Positions 1-6,343 of a stretch of 10,903 nucleotides of DNA are shown here, piece by piece (the first letter of the stretch is position 1; the number at the start of each line of letters is the position of its first letter). Below the pieces are notes generated by a model. That model worked only from the letters and a program-made list of their open reading frames with translations, had not been told where the DNA came from and searched no databases. The position numbers and the translations under genes were made by a program. This stretch comes from Dictyocoela muelleri (lineage: Eukaryota; Microsporidia), in the NCBI GenBank assembly GCA_016256075.1, contig SDVU01000748.1, positions 1 through 10,903 of the forward strand. The letters run 5' to 3'.

Positions 1-151
1 AATTATAAAAAAAAAATTTTAAAAAAAAAATAAAAAAAAAAAAAATAAAATAAATAAAAAAAAAAAATAAAAAAAAATTAAAAATTAAAAAAAATAAAAA
101 TGAAAAAAAAAAAATAAAAATAAATTAAAAAAATTAAAAAAATTAAAAAAA
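1..151. repeat. A-rich low-complexity tract
   Basis: This stretch is almost wholly A runs broken by single T's or TT/AATT. No coding frame or motif is visible. It directly abuts the tRNA fragment that follows. Read on the minus strand, its first bases give a T run just after the tRNA 3' end, which would serve as a Pol III terminator if that fragment were transcribed. Confidence 0.8.
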
Positions 152-176
152 AGGCTTCGCCCGGATTCGAACCCGG
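152..176 (-). pseudogene. tRNA 3'-half fragment (T arm plus acceptor strand)
   Basis: On the minus strand there is a perfect 5-bp T stem (CCGGG/CCGGG) closing the 7-nt loop TTCGAAT. This gives an exact Pol III B box, GGGTTCGAATCC. It is followed by CGAAGCC, which fits the 3' acceptor strand, and then a T run. The matching 5' acceptor strand (GGCTTCG on the minus strand) is absent within tRNA distance upstream, and no A box or anticodon arm can be drawn. It is therefore a tRNA fragment or tRNA-derived repeat end, not a working tRNA gene. The perfect T stem suggests recent origin or constraint. The parent isoacceptor cannot be told. Confidence 0.55.
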
Positions 177-189
177 TCACTTTTCGCAT

Positions 190-210
190 GTCGCGCGCTT
201 CGCGCGCGAC
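190..210. repeat. perfect GC-rich hairpin with a 3-nt loop
   Basis: Nine perfectly paired bases (GTCGCGCGC / GCGCGCGAC) close a TTC loop, GAA on the minus strand. The stem is almost pure CG alternation within DNA that is otherwise very AT-rich. On the minus strand the cap reads GCGAAGC, a sequence known to form an exceptionally stable DNA mini-hairpin. It lies 13 bp upstream of the tRNA T arm on that strand. Its role is unknown. Confidence 0.75.
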
Positions 211-230
211 AATTATTAAATTTAATTCTT

Positions 231-450
231 ATTTTTTTAATTTTAAATATTTGAATTTTCATCATACGTGAAATTTTTATAGGATATGACATTTTTATGT
301 ACCCTTTTTCGAAAAAAAACGACGAAAAATAAAAACCATAGGGGTCTAAATTAAAAAAAATTAATTTTGCGCTAAAATGACCGACCCTAATCGTCTGATA
401 ATAACATTCTAGTTCCCACTTTAGAATTCAAGTAATAAAAAATAGTATGA
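231..450. other. intergenic, no gene seen
   Basis: No convincing reading frame or tRNA-like fold is visible. There is a short inverted motif (TTTTTCG ... CGAAAAA) near 307-329 and one isolated ATGACCG, related to the GTGACCGGG motif of the minisatellite around 3761-3892. Nothing else is supportable. Confidence 0.5.
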
Positions 451-614
451 TGTATCATCTTGGGTTCATAATATTCGAGATAAAACACGTAATTATTCAA
501 AATTAATGATGATTAATTTCATTTCTTAATTATTTATTAAAGTGACGCCAAAGTGATTCAAAACTCGATACTTAAATCTTAAATTAAAGAGTATATTCAT
601 TAAACTATCTGGTC
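451..614 (-). mobile_element. degenerate tRNA-derived SINE-like copy
   Basis: On the minus strand, this aligns through its length with the better-preserved copy at 9994-10155. The tRNA-like head starts GACCAGATAG, the middle has GTATCGAG-TTTTGAATC where the other copy has GTATCGTGGTTCGAATC, and the body starts with CACT-TTAATAAATAAT. The tail GAACCCAAGATGATACA matches GTCCCAATGTGGTATA weakly. The two copies have nearly equal length (164 and 162 bp). The A box and B box are worn in this copy, so it is probably silent and old. It could instead be a lone tRNA pseudogene with chance flank similarity, but the shared body argues against that. Confidence 0.6.
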
Positions 615-675
615 ATATAAAATATCTCTTTTATAAATGCATAATTATAAAAAACACACAATTAATATGTTTATT

Positions 676-991
676 TGGTACTGTTCTATTATAAAAAGCC
701 ACTTTTACCCCCTAAAATCCGTGGAGAATAAAAACTGTAAATTTAAAAAGGGTTTATCTTTCTCTTAAAATTCCCAGAATGGGTTTCTTTTGTCATAAAA
801 ATCTTTATATACTTAAAATGGAAAAATTCCCCTGAAAGGGAAATTTTTCCTTTTTAAGTATATAAAGATTTTTATGACAAAAGAAATCCATTCTGGGAAT
901 TTTGAGAGAAATATAAACCTTTTTAAATTTACAGTTTTTATTCTCCTCGGATTTTAGGGAGTAAAAGTGGCTTTTTATGATAGCAGTACCA
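676..991. mobile_element. foldback element, family A, copy 1
   Basis: This is a nearly perfect palindrome of 316 bp centred near 833. Its ends are TGGTACTG and CAGTACCA. It is flanked on both sides by TTATT (671-675 and 992-996), a candidate 5-bp target-site duplication. The arms carry the motifs GCCACTTTTACCCC, AATAAAAACTGTAAATTT and ATTCCCAGAATG and their complements, with few mismatches. There is no room for a transposase, so it must be moved by another element. Any open frame inside is a by-product of the palindrome. The inner arms (about 793-875) are not shared with the second copy at 1443-1754. Confidence 0.85.
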
Positions 992-1078
992 TTATTGTAC
1001 AAAAACACTTGATATAATATATTTTTTGCAAATACTGTAATATTAGCAATTAAGTAATATAAAATTAAATAAAGAATT

Positions 1079-1399
1079 TTATTTTAATAATTTCATAATA
1101 TTTTCAATTGAAATACTTTTATCATTAAAATTGTATGTAGCTATCTCGACATATGCTTCAAGACATTTTCTTGGAATTCCATATTACATTTTTAAGAGCG
1201 ATTCCAAGATTTTAAATGTTTAAGTATGACAACCTGTTTCAGGATCCACAAAATTTCGCTTATGAGATACATCAAAATGAATAAATCATATTTCATGAAA
1301 TATTTATACGCTTTTAGCTTGATCAGTACATATATTTGTTCTTTTTACAACAATATCATTATATTTTTTTAAATATGTAAGATTTTTATATGACTTCAT
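1079..1399 (-). pseudogene. ISXO2/Merlin-type DDE transposase relic (C-terminal part)
   Basis: One minus-strand frame reads through a recognisable catalytic-domain end: NICTDQAKS (aspartate of the DDE set), then VSHKRNFVDPETGCHT, then YGIPRKCLEAYVEIATYNF, ending at a stop. The order TDQ ... H-x-x-x-FVDPETGxHT ... K is that of the IS1595/ISXO2 family, called Merlin in eukaryotes, a cut-and-paste DNA transposon. About 107 codons remain, with four in-frame stops, so it is a dead copy. The N-terminal half is missing upstream, where foldback copy 2 begins 44 bp away. The position expected to hold the last catalytic Glu appears to read Lys (TFK for the usual TIE), but this alignment is by eye. Family assignment is by motif, without a search. 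Confidence 0.7.
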
Positions 1400-1442
1400 T
1401 TAAAGGTTGTTAAAAAAAAACTTTTATTAATAAATAAAAAAA

Positions 1443-1754
1443 ATGTAAAATTTTATAAACCCACTTTTACCCCATAAAATCTGAGAAGAATAAAAACTGT
1501 AAATTAAACAGGTGTTTATTTTCTTTCAAAATTCCCAGAATGATTTTCTTTCTTTTAAATAATCTATATTTAGCTCTATTTATGTTCTAGTCCCTTCGGG
1601 ACTAGAACATAAATAGAGCTAAATATAGATTATTTAAAAGAAAGAAAATCATTCTAAGAATTTTGAAAGAAAAATAAACACCTGTTTAATTTACAGTTTT
1701 TATTCTCCTCGGATTTTATGGGGTAAAAGTGGCTTTTTATAATGGAACAGTACC
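1443..1754. mobile_element. foldback element, family A, copy 2
   Basis: This long palindrome of about 312 bp is centred on TAGTCCC-TTC-GGGACTA (1589-1605), a stem with only three unpaired bases. Its outer arms match copy 1 at 676-991 (CCACTTTTACCCC, GAATAAAAACTGTAAATT, AATTCCCAGAATG) and its right end is the same CAGTACC. The left tip is eroded and no target-site duplication is clear. From about 1553 to 1637 the inner arms differ completely from copy 1, yet pair almost perfectly with each other. Confidence 0.83.
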
Positions 1755-1991
1755 GTTTATTTTGAAAACCAACAGACATTTAACCCTTAAAACATATGTC
1801 TTAAGTTTTATTTCTGTCAATCAGAAATTTTTATTACAAGGCGTGTGGCAGTACACTCAGAGGCGGCTTTTACAACACAAATTTCTAAAATAATATGTAA
1901 AAAATGAAAATGCAATGAAAATTACACAATTGCAAAAATATATATATATGATTGAAGTAAATTTTATTTATTTATTTTAACTGATAAAGTC

Positions 1992-2270
1992 ATGCAAACT
2001 TCCTTTGCAATGTCTTTCCAGATACTCATTGATGATATTTTTTATAATATTGTGAAATACTGCTATATTTCGAATTATGATGCATTAGAATACGCAATGC
2101 TTTCTTTAACTGCGGATACTATCAATATGACAAATATTTTGCGAATCTACGTTATTTCTATCTACTCTTTTTTAAAAAAAATACTTCTTCAAATCCGAAA
2201 TTTCATCATAACTTTATACGTTTCGTTATTCTTTGATTTAGGCTTCTTAAATACAGTTTTCATAAATTAA
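1992..2270 (+). CDS. doubtful small ORF, unrecognised
   Basis: This frame of 92 codons starts at ATG and ends seven bases before the next foldback element. The predicted protein begins MQTSFAMSFQILIDDIFYNI and is rich in Ile, Phe, Leu and Tyr. Residues about 6-35 faintly resemble the start of an F-box (LxDDIFxxIxxYC...). The second half is strongly hydrophobic (residues about 48-90) and could be membrane-spanning or only a product of T-rich DNA. It lacks the C-run that precedes the start of the large gene in this window. I do not recognise it. It may be a gene fragment or a chance frame in AT-rich DNA. Confidence 0.22.
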   Translation: MQTSFAMSFQILIDDIFYNIVKYCYISNYDALEYAMLSLTADTINMTNILRIYVISIYSFLKKILLQIRNFIITLYVSLFFDLGFLNTVFIN

Positions 2271-2279
2271 TAACATTTA

Positions 2280-2721
2280 TTGTCAAAGGCGATAGAGATT
2301 CCAGGCCGTAGAGCTTCCACTCCATTAATGTTTAAAAAATTTTATAAAATTATTTAATAATGTCTTGAAATTATTAAATATTACTAGGGGCTAAACAAAA
2401 AATAAATTAAATATTTTTTTTATTTGTATTAATTATTTTTTAAAAATACATTAAAGGGCTTAAAAATTTTAGAAATTAATTAAAACAGTTTTTAAGCCTT
2501 TTAATGTATTTTTAAAAAATGATTAATACAAATACAAAAATTTTTAAAAAATAATTAATACAAATAAAAAAAACTTTTTTAAAAAATATTTGATTTATTT
2601 TTTGTATAACCCCTAGTAATAATTAATAATTTCAAGAAATTATTAAATAATTTTATAAAATTTTTTTAAACATTAATGGAGTGGAATCTCTACGGCCTTG
2701 AATCTCTATCGCCTTTGACAA
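2280..2721. mobile_element. foldback element, family B
   Basis: Terminal arms of about 50 bp (TTGTCAAAGGCGATAGAG and complement) match at all but about two positions, and the palindrome continues inward with indels to a hairpin centred near 2475. Both flanks carry TA, which would fit a TA-targeting mover, but TA is self-complementary and may just be part of the palindrome. The two halves are unequal: the right half holds an extra copy of a segment around AATTAATACAAATA, so the inner stem is nested and partly duplicated. No coding frame of note is present. Confidence 0.78.
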
Positions 2722-2724
2722 TAA

Positions 2725-3059
2725 CTACTATAGAAATATTATTTTTTCTATCAAAAATTTTTAAGATTTTTGAACAGAGTGTAACGACTCTAAACACAGT
2801 ATCCAAATAGCCAATCGATCAATAGAGTTCTATGGTTCTCCCATCGGCCTATTAAATCAAAAGTTAAAAAATATTTTATTGGATTTGGTGCATTTCCGAT
2901 GGCTGAAATAGGGTTTTACTTTTTTTAAAAAAATAACCCCTATGTACACATCAACAGAATGTAATAAAATATATTTATTTATTAATTCAATATGGCTTTT
3001 AATGTCTACTCTCCTTCATTTATATTCAGCATATATCTCAAAATATATATGTCAATAAG
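2725..3059. other. intergenic, no gene seen
   Basis: No tRNA fold or convincing gene is visible. A short block at about 2795-2905 is slightly GC-richer and holds a small inverted pair (CCATCGG ... CCGATGG). A minus-strand stretch over the same block reads GRWENHRTLLIDWLFGYC without a stop, but I do not recognise it and it is too short to call. Confidence 0.4.
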
Positions 3060-3379
3060 TCTTCTGACAAAGCATCAACTCGACGCTAGGCGAGATGCCG
3101 CCAAACTCGTCAAAATTTTCTGACGCAAACTCGTCATAATAAACTTGGATATATATTTAAAAAATACTATACATCAACTTTTACTCAAACCCTCTTATTT
3201 TGTAATTTAAACCTTACATTTAAAGCCGGTGTCAACTCCCACTCGGCGAGTTGACGCCGACCCGCAAAATTTTATAGGTCTTTAACTCGTAAAAATTAGA
3301 AAAGACTAATTTGTCAAAATTTATAGGCGTCAACTCTTCAAAATTTATGAGATGTCAAATCGGCAAAATTTTAGGGGCT
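3060..3379. repeat. degenerate minisatellite, 25-bp unit
   Basis: Five 25-bp units lie in register at 3255, 3280, 3305, 3330 and 3355, with approximate consensus TCAACTCGTCAAAATTTATA followed by GGCG. Earlier, more degenerate units occur at about 3069-3150 (AAACTCGTCAAAATTTT and AAACTCGTCATAAT). Between them, GTCAACTC ... GAGTTGAC (3231-3254) forms an 8-bp hairpin. GC content is above the surroundings. No coding frame runs through it. Confidence 0.7.
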
Positions 3380-3760
3380 CCGACTAATAGAAAAAAAAAT
3401 CAATTTTAAAAACTCATATATCAAAGAGAAGGGGAACTTCTGGTTATTAAACTTGCATTTCACCCTTTCATTTTTAAAAAAAAATCGTTGTCTAAAAAAT
3501 TCATAAATATTATTTGCACAAACGTGAAATAAGAGTTATCTCTGTTGGCACGAAAAGTGACCAGGAATAAAAATGACCGGGCATAAAAAACTATATAAAA
3601 GGGTTTATATTATTGTTTCATCCATCATTTATTTTTTTTTTTCAAAAATATTTATATGTCAATTTATTAAGACCCTCAGAACTAAAAGTGACCGTAATGT
3701 TTTAATGTAAAATTCAAAAAAAACATTAATGAATTTAAGAAAAATTCGTGAATGTAAATA
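3380..3760. other. intergenic with scattered GTGACC motifs
   Basis: No gene is seen. Isolated copies of the core of the following minisatellite appear (AAAAGTGACCAGG and ATGACCGGG at about 3553-3580, AAAAGTGACCG at about 3683), which suggests a decayed or dispersed outer part of that array. Confidence 0.45.
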
Positions 3761-3892
3761 AAAAATAAAAGTGACCGGGTAAAATTTTCATTAAAAAATA
3801 AAAGTGACCGGGTAAATTTTTCATTAAAAAATAAAAGTGACTGGGTAAATTTTTCAGTAAAATTTAAAAGTCACAGGGTAAATTTTTCATTA
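3761..3892. repeat. minisatellite, 33-bp unit, four copies
   Basis: Four units are spaced exactly 33 bp apart (cores at 3771, 3804, 3837 and 3870). Each reads roughly AATAAAAGTGACCGGGTAAA then TTTTTCATTAAA. The first two cores are GTGACCGGG, the third GTGACTGGG and the fourth GTCACAGGG, so the array decays rightward. The string AAAAGTGACCGGGT also occurs on the minus strand of the tRNA fragment region near 171-184. Confidence 0.85.
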
Positions 3893-3957
3893 AACAAATT
3901 AATTGATTTTTTGATATTAATTTTAAAGTTTAAATAATTTCAATTTCAGGGTTTTTC

Positions 3958-4100
3958 ATAGTTATAGTCCCCTTTACTTAAAGTCATAGACCTCTTTTAC
4001 TAAAGTTATAGAAATATTTTTCCAGAGTTATAGACATATTTTTCCAGAGTTATAGACATATTTTCCCAGAGTTATAAACATATTTTCCCAGAGTTATTAA
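3958..4100 (+). repeat. minisatellite, 22-bp unit, forward
   Basis: About six and a half units are in strict 22-bp register (3958, 3980, 4002, 4024, 4046, 4068, 4090). The consensus is AGAGTTATAGACATATTTTT followed by CC. The central units at 4024 and 4046 are almost identical, and the outer ones are more divergent. The reverse complement of the same unit makes up the array at 4907-5065. Confidence 0.85.
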
Positions 4101-4606
4101 CTCGATTAACCGGACTGTTAAAATCTTTTACGAAATTATTGATACATTGCAAAATATTTATACAAAAATGGGCTCACCTAAAAAAACCTATAAATATCAG
4201 ATCAAATGAAATGTCTGTACTACCCCGTTCATTATCAATTTTTTTTCTTGGTTAAAATAATTGAAATATACTATAAAAAACGCAAGATAAATTCTGTTAT
4301 TGACTCCTTTTAATCCGGTGTAGAATTTAGGATGACAATAAACCCAAAAATCACAGATAACCGATTATTTGTAGTTCAAAGATTCTGGATTGGTTTTTTT
4401 TTATTAAAAATTTTTATTTTTACATATTTGGTTAGTAGAAAAGTATAAATGTCCAAGCATTTTTTTACAATAAACGTACTTTTTATTGAAATTTATAAAT
4501 ATTAGTATATTTGTATTTGTTTTAGTTTTTTTCCATCTTAATTTTACAGTAGTTTCAAAGCTATTTGGTACCTAAACTCAAATATCTTTTCGGAATTAAA
4601 TAAGAT
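4101..4606. other. intergenic, no gene seen
   Basis: Short AT-rich stretches with no open frame, tRNA fold or repeat that I can support. It separates the forward 22-bp array from the foldback element that precedes the inverted array. Confidence 0.5.
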
Positions 4607-4902
4607 TGAATTTTTGGTTCTCCAACGGGTTAGTCACCCCCCCTTTTTTTAGGAAATCGTCATCCGTAAGAGGAAATTAATTAATTCTTATTTGAAATAA
4701 GCACCAAATCGCGAGTTATCTCTAGTTATAATATTTTTGAAAACTTCCATATTTGGCTGATAAAAACTTAAAAATATTATAACTAGAGATAACTCGCGAT
4801 TTGGTGCTTATTTCAAATAAGAATTATTTAATTTCCTCTTACGGATGACGATTTTCTAAAAAAGAGGGGGGGTGACTAACCCGTTGGAGAACCAAAAATT
4901 CA
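4607..4902. mobile_element. foldback element, family C, copy 1
   Basis: A nearly perfect palindrome of 296 bp with ends TGAATTTTTGGTTCTCC and GGAGAACCAAAAATTCA. The arms, about 130 bp each, hold CGGGTTAGTCACCCCCC, AATCGTCATCCGTAAGAGG and TTATTTGAAATAAGCACC. The arms meet in an unpaired loop of about 25 bp around 4741-4765. No target-site duplication is evident. No coding capacity. A second, more diverged copy begins near 10793. Its right border is four bases from the inverted 22-bp array. Confidence 0.85.
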
Positions 4903-4906
4903 TTAA

Positions 4907-5065
4907 GTGGATAAAAATGTTTTAAAACATTAAAAAATGGGTATAAAACAAAAAATGTGGATACAACACATAAAAAGTCCATAACACTGTTAAAATAGAT
5001 CTATAACTCAGATAAAATGTGTCTATAACTCTAAGAAAATTATCTATAATTCTAGGATAACGGGT
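4907..5065 (-). repeat. minisatellite, 20-22-bp unit, inverted
   Basis: Units of 20-22 bp start at about 4938, 4958, 4978, 5000, 5022 and 5043. The best units read TCTATAACTCTAAGAAAAT, which is the reverse complement of the AGAGTTATAGA unit at 3958-4100. Units nearest the foldback are the most degenerate. It follows that the same minisatellite family sits on both sides of the 4607-4902 element in opposite orientation. Confidence 0.75.
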
Positions 5066-5153
5066 CTATTATTTTGAATAATTCAGTTGCTTATTAATTG
5101 AGTTTTTGATTTAATTACTGATTTTTTATAAGATTTATTATATTAAATTCTGT

Positions 5154-5275
5154 ATGGACTGAGTGGCTCAGTAATTACACACCTCGAATTTAACATTTAA
5201 GTATCTGGTTTTAATATCGCCGACTTTACTTTAATAAATAATTAGGAATAGGATTGTCGGTAAAAAACTTTAAAA
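5154..5275 (+). mobile_element. degenerate tRNA-derived SINE-like copy
   Basis: Plus-strand copy of the family best seen at 9994-10155 (minus). The head reads GAGTGGCTCAGTAATTACAC where the other has GATAGCTCAGTGGTTAACAC. Then come TATCTGGTTTTAATATCGCC for TCGTGGTTCGAATCCCGC and ACTTTAATAAATAATTAGG for TCTTTAATAAATAATGAGG. The A box is nearly intact and the B box is lost. The end of the copy is uncertain; similarity fades after about 5275. Confidence 0.6.
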
Positions 5276-5334
5276 CTTTACTATTATATATTAATATTCA
5301 ATTTAGAAAAGCTTAATTAGGGTTGTTTTAATTT

Positions 5335-5710
5335 GAAATCAATAATGAAAGATTTTGTAAGGTTTGGATATGAGTAAGGACCGCATTACAGAAAGAGTTA
5401 GTGAAAAAATCATGGAAGTCTCTAATTACCTATATCTTAATAAGTCTTAAAAAAATTGCATCCGGGCGCCTGATGAGCTCAATAGTAATGAATACCTACA
5501 CGACTAGAACCAAAGGTCTAAAGACTTTAGTTAGAAACAACTTTCGGGGTAGGGAATTATCTATATTGTCAGTTGGTAATATCCAACAGAAGAGTATTTC
5601 TAATGTTTTGAGATGAATGCGACGCCGAGAGATAAATGTTTTGACATATCTTTACAACAATGTAGTGTATGAAAAATTTCTGAAAAGTTATAATCACATA
5701 TAGTCTGTAG
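5335..5710 (+). pseudogene. decayed coding-like block, family not recognised
   Basis: Base composition here is richer and more codon-like than the flanks. Short open stretches give peptides with ordinary amino-acid variety, such as MSKDRITERVSEKIMEVSNY and SIVMNTYTTRTKGLKTLVRN. No single frame covers the block. No ATG-started gene of normal length exists, and the longest open frame (5401-5616) would need a GTG start. I do not recognise the family; it may be a dead host gene or the remains of an element. It follows directly on the tRNA-derived repeat. Confidence 0.4.
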
Positions 5711-6200
5711 AATCTTTCTTATTTACAAAATCACATTAAACCCAGACCTCTGCGTAACTAGAGAATGACTATAACTCGAATACCAAGATCTAAATGTTTA
5801 AATACCCGGTTATAGCTAACTCGTTATCCAGCAATTATGGAATTTTCTGATTGTATAAAAATAATAAAATTTTAAATAAAAAAAAATAAAAAAAACTTAA
5901 AATTTTAACTTTAAAAATTTATAAAATCACACTTAAAAATAATATATTTTTGAAAACCAAATATCACGGTCAACATAATGTGGATGTCTATATTTAATAA
6001 TTTTTGTAAAAATATTTATTGAATTCTTTTTATTGACACAATGCATTTCCTTACTCTAACCTCTGAAAAAAATTTTATGTTTAAAAATGATTAAGAAATA
6101 TATTTTCAGAATTTAATTTGTTATTAAATACAAAAAAAAATAAATTTAATTTTTGATTTAAATTAGAATGTAATTACACGTCACAAATCTTAACTTCTTT
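5711..6200. other. intergenic upstream of the large gene, no gene seen
   Basis: AT-rich DNA with short mirror and inverted motifs only (CTATAAC at about 5770 against GTTATAG at about 5811). No tRNA, reading frame or transposon end that I can support. Confidence 0.5.
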
Positions 6201-6201
6201 T

Positions 6202-6284
6202 AATCTCGAGATTTAAACCTTTAAAATGCGAAAATTTAAAACTTTAAAATCTCGAGATTTAAACCTTTAAAATGCAAAAATTTT
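6202..6284 (+). promoter_or_regulatory. duplicated 12-bp palindrome upstream of the large gene
   Basis: A perfect 12-bp palindrome, AATCTCGAGATT, occurs at 6202-6213 and again at 6248-6259, exactly 46 bp apart. In each case it is followed by TAAACCTTTAAAATGC and an A run. The two sites lie about 130 and 84 bp before the start codon. Palindromes of this size suit a dimeric DNA-binding protein, so this is a candidate promoter element. It could also be only a two-unit tandem duplication. Confidence 0.45.
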
Positions 6285-6335
6285 TCCCGTCTTAAAACTG
6301 TAAATCCAGCCAAACTATTAATTTTTAATTTCTTA

Positions 6336-6341
6336 CCCCCC
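6336..6341 (+). promoter_or_regulatory. C-run immediately before the start codon
   Basis: Six C's end two bases before the ATG at 6344, in DNA with few C runs. CCC- or GGG-type motifs just upstream of start codons are known from microsporidian genes and mark very short 5' untranslated regions. It supports this ATG as the start, and an in-frame TAA at 6326-6328 rules out any farther upstream start. Confidence 0.5.
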
Positions 6342-6343
6342 TC

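Noticed and set aside
152-210. tRNA with long variable arm formed by the GC hairpin
   Set aside because: No 5' acceptor strand, D arm or A box lies at any workable distance upstream on the minus strand.
805-1008. 67-codon minus-strand frame
   Set aside because: It lies inside and across the end of the palindrome at 676-991, and its open state follows from the arm sequence. No protein-like pattern is seen.
1992-2270. F-box protein
   Set aside because: The resemblance is limited to a few residues near the start, and the rest is hydrophobic AT-driven sequence. Left as a doubtful ORF.
3060-4100. CRISPR-like array
   Set aside because: The repeats are head-to-tail with no unique spacers, and the setting is eukaryotic. 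They are minisatellites.
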